Below are positions 1 to 5,776 of a stretch of 7,381 nt of DNA, one piece after another; the first letter of the stretch is position 1, and the number at the start of each line of letters is the position of its first letter. Source of the DNA: DASQFI01 sp035633215 (GTDB lineage: Bacteria; Acidobacteriota; Vicinamibacteria; Vicinamibacterales; SCN-69-37); assembly GCA_035633215.1 (NCBI GenBank), contig DASQFI010000044.1, positions 1 to 7,381 of the forward strand, given 5' to 3'. The translations under genes and the position numbers were made by a program. The notes below the pieces were generated by a model. The model was not told the origin of the DNA and ran no database searches. It was given only the letters and a program-made list of their open reading frames with translations.

Positions 1-119
1 TCCAGCTCACGACGCAACCGCGCATTCTCTCGTCGGAGTTCCTCGGTCGGGTCGGTGGAACGCTCATCCGCGCGCCCGCTCACGCGCCTGTTATGCCAGA
101 CTTCTTCTTTCAGTACAAG
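1..119 (-). CDS. Partial ORF with leucine-zipper-like segment, possibly transposase OrfA fragment
   Basis: An open frame on the minus strand begins after a TGA at 120-122 and runs off the left edge. A GTG at 81-83 is the only evident start inside it. The visible protein ends with the heptad-like stretch TEELRRENARLRREL. IS3-family OrfA proteins carry a similar ELRRENxRL zipper after their helix-turn-helix, and that resemblance is the only basis for the suggestion. No helix-turn-helix is visible, because the ORF is short and the rest lies outside the window. It could equally be the start of an unrelated coiled-coil protein. The DUF2971 gene on the same strand ends just upstream, at 137. Confidence 0.3.
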
Positions 120-136
120 TCAGACGCGGTAACCAA

Positions 137-685
137 TTACGATTGTTGAGACTTCATCTCGTGGAACATTGCGCGGACTTCCTGCTCGTGTTCAAAAGAC
201 TTGCGCTTGTGGAGCAAAGGGTAGAAGAGATTTCCTTCAGGAATCAGATCTCGCTCGTAGTCCCGATAACTAACAACGCCCACATGGGCATGATCCGGAA
301 GCTGAGCGAAGAGACGTGAGTATGAACTTTCGAGAGCGATCGCTCCATGTCTCGGAGCGTAGATGCCCCACATGGCCGCGGACTCCAGCTCGTTCATGTG
401 CCAACAATTCACGTATGTGACCCGGCGGAACCCGATTGTCATTCTCGATACCGTGTTTCCTATGAACGCAGCAACTTTCTCTCCATGCACTTGAAGTCGT
501 TGCCTGCCTGTGATGTTTGCCCGGGAATAGGACCCTTCAAAGGGATCCCCAAGAAGGTCGGATCGACAAAAGTACAAAGCTCGGGATTCGAGAAAAGACA
601 CGTACTTTGTGAAATCCATGTACCGCCAAATTTTGGCGTTTAAATCTGCTGGAGCGAGAAACGCTGAATGATTCGTAGCCGGCAC
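137..685 (-). CDS. DUF2971 family protein, C-terminally short
   Basis: This 182-aa protein has the hallmarks of DUF2971, a family of unknown function often found in accessory and defence-rich regions. The hallmarks are an N-terminal IWRYMDFTKYVSFLESR (19-35), DPFEG (47-51), CWH (94-96), ESAAMWGIY (101-109), the strand VGVVSYRDY (135-143) and FEHEQEVRA (164-172). The start is a GTG at 683-685. GAGG sits a few bases upstream of it, an in-frame stop follows at once upstream, and the next Met lies inside the conserved N-terminus. The family normally continues well past the FxxExEVR motif, but here the protein ends about ten residues later, so the C-terminal part is missing. The gene is clearly more A+T-rich than its neighbours, which suggests separate acquisition. 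Its first codons overlap the broken end of the recombinase remnant on the other strand. Function is unknown. Confidence 0.8.
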   Translation of the reverse strand: MPATNHSAFLAPADLNAKIWRYMDFTKYVSFLESRALYFCRSDLLGDPFEGSYSRANITGRQRLQVHGEKVAAFIGNTVSRMTIGFRRVTYVNCWHMNELESAAMWGIYAPRHGAIALESSYSRLFAQLPDHAHVGVVSYRDYERDLIPEGNLFYPLLHKRKSFEHEQEVRAMFHEMKSQQS

Positions 686-1074
686 TGGGCCTCACCCCAA
701 CCGAGGCGATGAAAGCGCGCGAGGCCGAGCGGCTCGACCTCCGTCGGCAGCTCGCACGGCAGGACCAAGCGGCTGGCCTCGCGCGCGTCGACGTCGCGAG
801 TCTCGAGCGCATGCTCGAAGTGAAGCTCGACGACTGGAAGGCGCTGCTCCGCCGACGCGCGGTGCAATCGCGACAGGTGCTCAAGAAGCTGCTCGTCGGA
901 CCCGTGCTCTTTACGCCGCGGCGCGACGGCAAGGCACGCTACTACGAGTTCCGCGCGTCGATCGCTATCGGGCGCATCGTGGCCGGATTGGTTTGTGCAA
1001 ATTTGGTGGCGTCCCCAACGGGAACCGACCATATCTTGAGAGCCGATTACCGGCTGATGGTACCGGCGGCCTGA
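679..1074 (+). pseudogene. Large serine recombinase, C-terminal remnant
   Basis: The open frame follows a TAG at 676-678 and ends with TGA at 1072-1074. The first ATG is at 709. The protein begins with a charged coiled coil (AREAERLDLRRQLAR). It then shows WKALLRRRAVQSRQVLKKLL followed by FTPRR, YYEF and the IGRIVAGL segment. This order is typical of the extreme C-terminus of Pin-like large serine recombinases, which catalyse site-specific strand exchange through an N-terminal resolvase domain. That catalytic domain (active Ser, Arg cluster), the recombinase domain and the zinc ribbon are all absent, and 5' of the break lies the divergent DUF2971 gene. The piece cannot be an active recombinase. 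The simplest reading is a decayed mobile element whose 5' part was replaced or deleted when the DUF2971 segment arrived. Confidence 0.72.
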
Positions 1075-1340
1075 GCCATCGTAACGGCCAGTTTCCGCTC
1101 AGCCAAGCGACGACGCGAGTGCGCCCTTTCTTCGGCTGGAAGTCGGCCCGATCTCTGACAAATGTGTCAACCCGGGCGTCCAAACTTTGACCACAGCCCT
1201 GCTGGCGCACGGGAAGAACATAGGGAAACGCCTGCCGCCTGTTGGAGCCGTGTTTGCTTGCCTTTTACTTGCAGAGCGCCGCGATCATGCACAACAATGC
1301 CCTCGTGCAGCCTGGACTTACTCGACCGGTTCCTGACGCC
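1075..1340. other. Gap between recombinase remnant and ClpP-like gene
   Basis: Short ORFs cross this stretch on both strands. None shows a recognisable motif, a convincing ribosome binding site or continuity with the flanking genes. I see no tRNA-like structure, no inverted repeat that would mark an insertion-sequence end, and no intrinsic terminator for either of the genes that converge here. It may be eroded sequence from the recombinase element. Confidence 0.5.
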
Positions 1341-2033
1341 CTAGCGTTGGAATACAAGCGAGACTACGGGACCGCCCGGGGGGATCTGAACATCGCGGAC
1401 CTCGTGAACAATCCCACAGCCAATGGCGAATGCCGCGTCCTTGGTCTGGGCTTCGAGGAACAGCCGCTGGACCTGTTCGTCGGTCAATTGCGTCCGCTCC
1501 TGCAGGATTTCCCCGATCCGACGTTGGTCCGATAAGACCGAGTCCAGCCGCTCCTTCAAGAATTTTTCTTCCAGTCGAAGTCCGGGTTGGATGTCGAATC
1601 CGACACCGTGAAACATGAACGTCGAATGCGCGCACGCATAGCGCTTCGACCCCGCAAGGAAGATGGCGTTGCCAATGGAATCGACGTTGCCGGCGTTATG
1701 GACAGTGATATCGCACGGCAGGCCGCGGAAGTAGTTGTACAGGGTCAGGCCGTGCATCACGCTGCCGCCCGGCGTTGACAAGACCAGATAGACGTGCGGC
1801 ACCCGCTGGTTGATGAGGTTCGCGAACACCGCGATGAGGCTCTCGGTCGTCTTCGGATTGATCTCGGCCGTAAAGACGACATAGACCGTGTCGGTCACCA
1901 TCGGCTGGTTCATGCCCTGGATCTGGATCGTCACAGGCTGCCGAATCGGCGCAGCCGCGGTGGGCCGTGTCACGGGCGCCGGCTGTGCCGGCGGTCCCAC
2001 TGGCTGGGTCGGTGGCGTGGGTTCATTGCTCAT
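1341..2033 (-). CDS. ClpP/SDH-superfamily serine protease-like protein
   Basis: The start chosen is the ATG at 2031-2033, with GAGG six bases upstream, giving 230 aa. The frame stays open further upstream but gives no family-like sequence there. Residues 1-35 form a Pro/Ala/Thr-rich linker with no signal peptide. The ClpP/crotonase-like fold follows: VYVVFTAEI (51-59), then LVLSTPGGSV (83-92), matching the substrate-binding glycine-rich strand. Next are NVDSIGNAIFLAG (116-128), with Ser119 in the nucleophile position, and STFMFHGVG (137-145), with His142 as the general base. The C-terminal part, LFLEAQTKDAAFAIGCGIVHEV, matches the ClpP helix and the 'GLVD' strand. The Asp that completes the triad in canonical ClpP is not obvious. 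Family members degrade peptides in oligomeric chambers, usually with a Clp ATPase partner, but no ATPase lies nearby. It is transcribed divergently from the 2227 gene. An orphan protease of unknown target is the most that can be said. Confidence 0.8.
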   Translation of the reverse strand: MSNEPTPPTQPVGPPAQPAPVTRPTAAAPIRQPVTIQIQGMNQPMVTDTVYVVFTAEINPKTTESLIAVFANLINQRVPHVYLVLSTPGGSVMHGLTLYNYFRGLPCDITVHNAGNVDSIGNAIFLAGSKRYACAHSTFMFHGVGFDIQPGLRLEEKFLKERLDSVLSDQRRIGEILQERTQLTDEQVQRLFLEAQTKDAAFAIGCGIVHEVRDVQIPPGGPVVSLVFQR

Positions 2034-2176
2034 CGGGTCCTCGCCTCGACAATCAGACCGATGATCTGAAGCATCCCGCAAGCTCCTTGGCAGTCGTAGG
2101 GGCGGTGATTCTAACCTGAAAGGTCGAGTACACTTCTGTCGGCGGCCGGGTTGATCACCTGAGCCGGTTTCCGCGC

Positions 2177-2194
2177 CGGCGGGCCGCCGTTTTT
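2177..2194 (+). terminator. Short GC hairpin followed by T5
   Basis: CGGCG (2177-2181), loop GGC, CGCCG (2185-2189) and then TTTTT form a minimal intrinsic-terminator shape on the plus strand, between the divergent ClpP-like gene and the gene starting at 2227. The stem is only five base pairs and no plus-strand gene ends just upstream. It could insulate the right-hand operon from outside transcription, or it may be chance in GC-rich DNA. Confidence 0.22.
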
Positions 2195-2226
2195 CTCTTA
2201 CCGCGGAGACTGCGAGAGCGGACGCA

Positions 2227-2811
2227 GTGCGGACGTCCAATCAGAATGGCCTGCGAGAACTCCTGGAGGCCGAACTATTTCCGCGCGTAAAAGAGAGCCA
2301 CCGCGCGCGGCTCCCACAAGCTCTTGATCGTCTCGAGCAGCTCGCCAGTAAACACACACAAGCCGTTGAGTACTACCGCGCTCAAGCACGACACGACGAG
2401 AGATTCCGTGAGTGGATGACGGCTCTTCGGAAGGGCTACCGCGTTTTGACCGAGCTCGCGGCTGCGGCGCCTCCGGATGAGCGGTGGCCCAGCCGCCTAG
2501 AACAGATTCAGCGAATCAGGCAGGCCATCATCGCCTTTGCTGAGGCGATTGAGAGAGAGAACGCTGAGCCATCGTTCGCGCGCACGCGACAAGTGCAGCG
2601 TTCTCACGGACACTTCATCACGGTGCCGATTGAGTGCCGAGGCCGCCGTTCGGACGTCGCCAGCGAAATCCTCCGCCGGGGGGTATCTGCCGTCCTACAC
2701 GATCTCGGCCTGCCAACCACCGACAGGTCCACCGGTGTGAAGCTGGAGATTCTCCGAATCCTCCGCATGGCCGAACCGTCTGGCGAATTGCCTCGGAAGC
2801 GACCTAATTAG
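2227..2811 (+). CDS. Hypothetical protein (194 aa), first gene of the right-hand cluster
   Basis: I do not recognise this protein. It starts at a GTG with a weak GAGAG upstream. The only other in-frame Met downstream lies about residue 65, and an in-frame stop precedes it at 2152-2154, so the GTG is the best start. The N-terminal 120 residues are predominantly charged and helical, with repeated Arg/Glu/Leu patterning (RELLEAELFPRVKE, LPQALDRLEQLASK). The C-terminal part has a possible strand, HGHFITVPIECRGR, followed by helices. There is no signal peptide, membrane segment or catalytic motif that I can name. It is encoded divergently from the protease gene and lies 40 bp ahead of the HTH gene on the same strand. 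It may therefore be the leader gene of the mobile element or a cargo gene at its edge. Confidence 0.6.
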   Translation: MRTSNQNGLRELLEAELFPRVKESHRARLPQALDRLEQLASKHTQAVEYYRAQARHDERFREWMTALRKGYRVLTELAAAAPPDERWPSRLEQIQRIRQAIIAFAEAIERENAEPSFARTRQVQRSHGHFITVPIECRGRRSDVASEILRRGVSAVLHDLGLPTTDRSTGVKLEILRILRMAEPSGELPRKRPN

Positions 2812-2851
2812 TTAGACCACCTGGCTGCACCGTTCGCGCGAGGATTGCGCC

Positions 2852-3061
2852 GTGCAGTCCAGCATCCATCATCCCAATAAAACAGAAACCTTCCTCGAGC
2901 CCGCTGATGCGGCACGCGAGATAGGCGTCACGCCGGCCCAGATTCATCGGCTGACAGCCAGAGGCATTCTTCAGGCCGTAGCCCGCACGGTTCGCGGTAC
3001 ACGCCTGTACCTGGCCGAAGACGTGGCTCGCGTGGTCGCCGAACGGAAGGCGCGCCGGTGA
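2852..3061 (+). CDS. MerR/excisionase-type helix-turn-helix DNA-binding protein
   Basis: This 69-aa protein starts at GTG 2852, with GAGGA (2840-2844) seven bases upstream. After a ten-residue tail it carries a single HTH_17/MerR-like domain: LEPADAAREIGVTPAQIHRL (15-34) gives the helix-turn-helix, and GTRLYLAEDVARVV (49-62) gives the wing and following helix. Small proteins of this kind act as excisionases or AlpA-like early regulators of prophages, satellites and integrative elements, binding direct repeats next to attachment sites or promoters. Its stop overlaps the start of the next gene by four bases (GTGA), so the two are probably translationally coupled, followed closely by the replicative ATPase gene. 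No recombinase partner gene is in view. A role as a switch for the element is inference from family and position. Confidence 0.83.
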   Translation: MQSSIHHPNKTETFLEPADAAREIGVTPAQIHRLTARGILQAVARTVRGTRLYLAEDVARVVAERKARR

Positions 3062-3306
3062 GGACGCTGCCGCTCACGCGCGAGGCCTACGACGCTGCGC
3101 TCTCCGAGCGCCTCGCGGATCTGCTCGTCGCCGAGTGGCGACGACGTCGAACCCAACCGGTTCCAACGGTCGGGCCGAAACTTTCTCGCCGCGTTGGCAA
3201 TGCGCTGGCCGATCAACGTGCACAGCAAGAGCTTGACGCGCAACTCTCCGCCGGTGAACGACGCCAGGCTGATCAGATTCACATCCAAGATCGGGGCGTG
3301 CCGTGA
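3058..3306 (+). CDS. Hypothetical protein (82 aa) coupled to the HTH gene
   Basis: The GTG start lies within the GTGA that ends the HTH gene. The stop is six bases before the ATPase start, giving a tight three-gene run. The protein is Arg/Ala/Glu-rich and probably mostly helical (AYDAALSERLADLLVAEWRR, then QRAQQELDAQLSAGERR), with a Pro-rich break at QPVPTVGP. I recognise no domain. The start overlap and the consistent tight spacing are the main reasons to call it real. A small accessory protein of the replication or early region is a guess from context. Confidence 0.6.
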   Translation: MRTLPLTREAYDAALSERLADLLVAEWRRRRTQPVPTVGPKLSRRVGNALADQRAQQELDAQLSAGERRQADQIHIQDRGVP

Positions 3307-3312
3307 CAGATC

Positions 3313-4737
3313 ATGGCCAGTGAATCGGACCAGTTTCGTGACGACGCGCTCGAGCAGGTCATCCTTGGCGATGTTCTTCTTCACCCCGACCACGCGTCTA
3401 CGTACGTCGAGTCGGGCGCCCGGCTCGAGCATTTTTACCATGCCGTTCACACTGATACCTGGCGCGCCATCCTCAGTCTCCTCGCCGAAAACGTCGAGCC
3501 GGATTTGCCAGCGGTCGCGCGCCGACTGCGGGAGCACGGTCGCGACGTTCAGCCGGCGTGGCTCACGCGTCTTCCGGACGGCGTCCCGAAACAGTCCATT
3601 GAAAACATGCAGGCCGCCGTACGTCGCCTCGAGACGCTGCGCCTTTGCCGCGCGTGGGATCGTGACGACCAGTACTTTCGTCGCCAGCTCAGCGCGAACC
3701 CATCGGCGATCATCAACGGTTTCGTGCCGCATCAGATCGCGTCGCTCGAGGCGCTTAGCGATCGTGCGACCCGACATCATCGGCTCCTCGACGACGTGAC
3801 CGTGTTGACCCTGCCCGATCCCGGATGGCTCGTCGAGTCGCGGATCCCGAGCGACAGCGTTGGCGTGCTGTTCGGTGAGGCCGGCGCCGGAAAAACATTT
3901 CTCGCAATCGACCTGGCGCTGGCGATTGTCTCGGGCTTGCCGTGGCTCGGCGCCGCGGTTCCTGAAGCTTTGCGCGGGCCAATCGTGTATGTGACTCCGG
4001 AAGGCAGTCACGGCCTCGGCCAGCGTATTGCCGCGGCCAAGATCGGGCGGGACCTTCAGGCGTTCGACGACGTCCCGTTGGGCCTCTACATCTGGCCCGA
4101 TGCTGTGACGTTGCTGTCGGACGAGGCGGTATCCGAGTTCATCGGTATCGCGCGGCCGATTCGCCCGCGCCTTGTGATTCTTGACACGTTGGCGCGCTGC
4201 ATGGTCGGCGGCGATGAGAACTCCGCGCGTGACATGGGTCTGGCCGTCGCGGGCGTCGATCGCATCCGTCGATCCACAGGGGCCACAGTACTGGCAGTCC
4301 ACCACGCCACGAAGGCCGGGACGAGCGAACGCGGCAGCTCGGCTCTCCGCGGTGCCTCCGATTTCATGCTCGAGCTCGTTCGGCTCGATGACCGGTTGAC
4401 ACTGAGTTGCAGCAAAGCGAAAGACGCGCCGCCTTTCCCGGCGATCGATCTGCGCCTCGTGCCACCGATCGAGGGCGTACCGAGCTGTGTTGTCAGACTC
4501 GCCAGCGAAGCCAGCGAACGTACCGCTGGCGACCTGAGCCCCACACAGCGCCGAGTGCTGAACGCACTTCGAGAATGCTTCGGCGCGGCAGGGGCGACAT
4601 CCGCCGAATGGGAAGGTGCATTGACCGGCCTACCGCGCGCGACGTACTTCCGGGCTCGGAAAGAGCTCATCGAGCGTCACGGTCTCGTGCGGAAGGCTGG
4701 AAATCGATTCGTGCTCGGAGTCTCAAATGCTGCGTGA
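3313..4737 (+). CDS. Replicative ATPase: DnaB-N-like domain, RecA-fold (AAA_25/RepA-type) core, C-terminal winged helix
   Basis: This 474-aa protein starts at the only plausible ATG; an in-frame stop sits nine bases upstream. Residues 12-60 resemble the DnaB helicase N-terminal domain (EQVILGDVLLHP, then HFYHAVHTDTW). Residues 177-375 form a RecA-like hexameric helicase core of the RSF1010 RepA/AAA_25 type. Walker A is GEAGAGKT (188-195), Walker B is LVILD (287-291), a sensor-like VHH is at 329-331, and RGSSALRG is at 340-347. Residues 408-470 look like a winged helix (SPTQRRVLNALRE, then RATYFRARKELIERHGLV), a DNA-binding module. Such proteins unwind or remodel DNA at the replication origin of phages, plasmids and integrative elements. 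The hexamer cluster beginning inside its last codons fits an origin recognised by this or a partner protein. No primase domain is visible. The ribosome binding site is weak, so translation may depend on coupling to the gene before it. Confidence 0.87.
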   Translation: MASESDQFRDDALEQVILGDVLLHPDHASTYVESGARLEHFYHAVHTDTWRAILSLLAENVEPDLPAVARRLREHGRDVQPAWLTRLPDGVPKQSIENMQAAVRRLETLRLCRAWDRDDQYFRRQLSANPSAIINGFVPHQIASLEALSDRATRHHRLLDDVTVLTLPDPGWLVESRIPSDSVGVLFGEAGAGKTFLAIDLALAIVSGLPWLGAAVPEALRGPIVYVTPEGSHGLGQRIAAAKIGRDLQAFDDVPLGLYIWPDAVTLLSDEAVSEFIGIARPIRPRLVILDTLARCMVGGDENSARDMGLAVAGVDRIRRSTGATVLAVHHATKAGTSERGSSALRGASDFMLELVRLDDRLTLSCSKAKDAPPFPAIDLRLVPPIEGVPSCVVRLASEASERTAGDLSPTQRRVLNALRECFGAAGATSAEWEGALTGLPRATYFRARKELIERHGLVRKAGNRFVLGVSNAA

Positions 4738-4830
4738 GACTCGACCCCTCCAGTCTCAGGCGAATCTCACGGCTCGTCTCACTGCGTCTCAAAGCGAGTC
4801 TCACGGAAAACCTCAAGTAAACCGCGAAAA

Positions 4831-4843
4831 TGAGACTGTCTCA
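4831..4843. repeat. Perfect palindrome of two hexamers
   Basis: TGAGAC, a single T, then GTCTCA. The two half sites face each other with a one-base centre, a typical shape for binding by a symmetric protein dimer. It directly follows the A-rich segment of the hexamer cluster. Confidence 0.8.
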
Positions 4844-4859
4844 CGTGAAGTCTCATCGG

Positions 4860-4906
4860 AGTCTCACTCCGACGGGGCTTCTTTAGGAAGCCCCCGTCGT
4901 GAGACT
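4860..4906. repeat. Long imperfect hairpin with hexamers at its base
   Basis: AGTCTCAC (4860-4867) pairs with GTGAGACT (4899-4906). After an unpaired TCC, GACGGGGCTTC (4871-4881) pairs with GAAGCCCCCGTC (4887-4898) with one extra C bulged. The loop is TTTAG. This gives about 19 base pairs in 47 nt. No T-run follows on either strand, so it is a poor intrinsic terminator and a better candidate for a structured origin element or cruciform. Confidence 0.8.
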
Positions 4907-4929
4907 GAGACTGGGACTGAGACTGAGAC
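4900..4929. repeat. Tandem TGAGAC x5 (one copy TGGGAC)
   Basis: Five hexamers follow head to tail with a 6-bp period; the third differs by one base. The first copy is also part of the right arm of the preceding hairpin. The 6-bp period contrasts with the 10-12 bp spacing on the left side of the cluster. Confidence 0.85.
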
Positions 4930-5024
4930 GGAGTCAGTGCAGTCGGGCATAGGCCCCCGCGCGCGCGCGAGCCGACTCGATCCGTGGCATGGGCCAACCT
5001 GCCGCGTCCGCCCGGCTCGGTTGA

Positions 5025-5043
5025 GGCGACCGCCGCGGTCGCC
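5025..5043. repeat. Small GC hairpin
   Basis: GGCGACC, loop GCCGC, GGTCGCC: a perfect 7-bp stem in the gap between the hexamer cluster and the 5140 gene. It has no T-tract. It may be a weak terminator or RNA structure, or chance in GC-rich DNA. A 12-bp alternating CG run (4958-4969) lies in the same gap. Confidence 0.4.
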
Positions 5044-5069
5044 GCCCGTAGGTCAGAAGGGCGGCGACG

Positions 5070-5165
5070 ATGAAATCACTGAAATTGACGCCGGGCCCGG
5101 ACACAGCCTGTTTCCGCACCGTATTTTCAGGAGGACCGAATGAACACCAGCACGACAACGCGTGA
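5070..5165 (+). CDS. Possible 31-aa small ORF ahead of the 211-aa gene
   Basis: ATG at 5070 opens a 31-codon frame (MKSLKLTPGPDTACFRTVFS at the start). Purine-rich sequence (AAGGGCGGCGACG) precedes it. It ends at TGA 5163-5165, overlapping the first codons of the next gene in another frame. The 3' part carries that gene's ribosome binding site, so it could be a leader peptide that couples translation. There is no homology evidence and it may not be expressed. Confidence 0.2.
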   Translation: MKSLKLTPGPDTACFRTVFSGGPNEHQHDNA

Positions 5166-5775
5166 GGCCGAGAGTGTGTATCTGCGATCGCCCGCGGGCC
5201 GCGCGGCGGTTGCGGCCGAAGAGAAACGGAAGGCGGCTCACCGGGAATCGCGCGTTCAGGAACTGCTCGAGCTCGGCCGTCAGGAAGCGCTCATCGACCG
5301 CAAGTGTCTTCCGGAGCTGCAGCTGCTTCAGGAGCACGTCGAAGCCACTGAAAAGGCGGCGCAGGACGCGCGTCGAACGAAGATCGAGAAGACCGTAGCC
5401 TATCGGGCGAGCAAAGCGCCCATCTCGTTCCGGCGCCTGGCAGTCCAGCGTGACCTCATCGCCAGTGCGGATCCCGCGATCGACGACGCGCGCCGGTCCA
5501 TGAACGAGCTCTTCGAGACGCGTCGGCACGGCCTGGCCAATCACGAGGAACGCAAGACCGGCATGCTCGACGGGAGGATCGTTCGTCGGTCGAACGGCCA
5601 AGCCATCCGGCGGCTGGTCGAGGCCATCAACATCGCCAGGACGGGGCTCGAACAGCTGAAGCTCACGGCCCCCGCGAACGTCGAGGACGCAATCGCTTTG
5701 GTCATGGCGCCGGTGAACGAGGCGTGGGCTCGCATCGGCGAGCTCGACCCGTGGACGACCAACGGCCGGGGGTAG
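5140..5775 (+). CDS. Hypothetical charged helical protein (211 aa)
   Basis: The start is well defined: AGGAGG at 5129-5134, five bases before ATG 5140, the clearest ribosome binding site in the window. The first 85 residues are rich in Glu, Arg, Lys and Ala with long helices and coiled-coil character (AAVAAEEKRKAAHRESRVQE, LLQEHVEATEKAAQDARR). The remainder is also helical (IRRLVEAINIARTGLEQLKL) and ends in DPWTTNGRG. No catalytic motif, signal peptide or membrane segment is seen. It lies directly downstream of the hexamer cluster and its stop is one base before the HNH start, so the two are co-transcribed. The strong ribosome binding site suggests a product needed in quantity. A DNA-bound or structural partner of replication or packaging is possible but unproven. 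Confidence 0.72.
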   Translation: MNTSTTTREAESVYLRSPAGRAAVAAEEKRKAAHRESRVQELLELGRQEALIDRKCLPELQLLQEHVEATEKAAQDARRTKIEKTVAYRASKAPISFRRLAVQRDLIASADPAIDDARRSMNELFETRRHGLANHEERKTGMLDGRIVRRSNGQAIRRLVEAINIARTGLEQLKLTAPANVEDAIALVMAPVNEAWARIGELDPWTTNGRG

Positions 5776-5776
5776 G

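Larger units (their letters stand above)
4720..4929. repeat. GTCTCA/TGAGAC hexamer cluster, candidate origin or regulatory array
   Basis: Exact GTCTCA occurs at 4720, 4753, 4776, 4786, 4798, 4838, 4850 and 4861. Its complement TGAGAC occurs at 4735, 4831, 4900, 4906, 4918 and 4924. One-mismatch copies lie at 4764 (ATCTCA) and 4912 (TGGGAC). The direct copies from 4753 to 4798 are 10-12 bp apart, as are those from 4838 to 4861, which is about one helical turn. Copies 4831-4843 form the palindrome TGAGACTGTCTCA. Between the two phased groups lies an A-rich stretch (4804-4832). The cluster overlaps the end of the helicase gene and continues into the gap before the 5140 gene. Iterons beside a replication gene are the best reading. 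An operator array is the alternative. Confidence 0.85.

Noticed and set aside
1..136. GGCATAAC on the minus strand after the DUF2971 stop, resembling the start of an integron attC site
   Set aside because: The bases do not fully match the RYYYAAC core, and no complementary GTTRRRY-type partner or folded arm is present before the window edge. A gene cassette cannot be supported.
2034..2226. Possible -10 element (TAGAAT on the minus strand) upstream of the ClpP-like gene
   Set aside because: No acceptable -35 hexamer lies at the right distance, so a promoter call would be a guess.
2971..4305. Long minus-strand open frame of 444 codons opposite the HTH, 82-aa and helicase genes
   Set aside because: It is antisense to a gene with clear Walker A/B motifs, crosses three plus-strand genes, and its protein is Arg-rich without any recognisable domain. 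Such shadows are common in GC-rich coding DNA.
4682..5070. CRISPR array suggested by the many short repeats
   Set aside because: The repeats are only six bases, mixed in orientation, spaced 0-40 bp without unique spacers of constant length, and no cas gene is present.
4727..5143. Plus-strand 138-codon frame overlapping the helicase stop and running through the hexamer cluster
   Set aside because: It has no ribosome binding site. Its sequence is mostly the translated repeats (ETETGTETETES) and GC-rich filler, and the repeats' 10-12 bp spacing is not codon-phased, so the DNA repeat explains it better than a protein.
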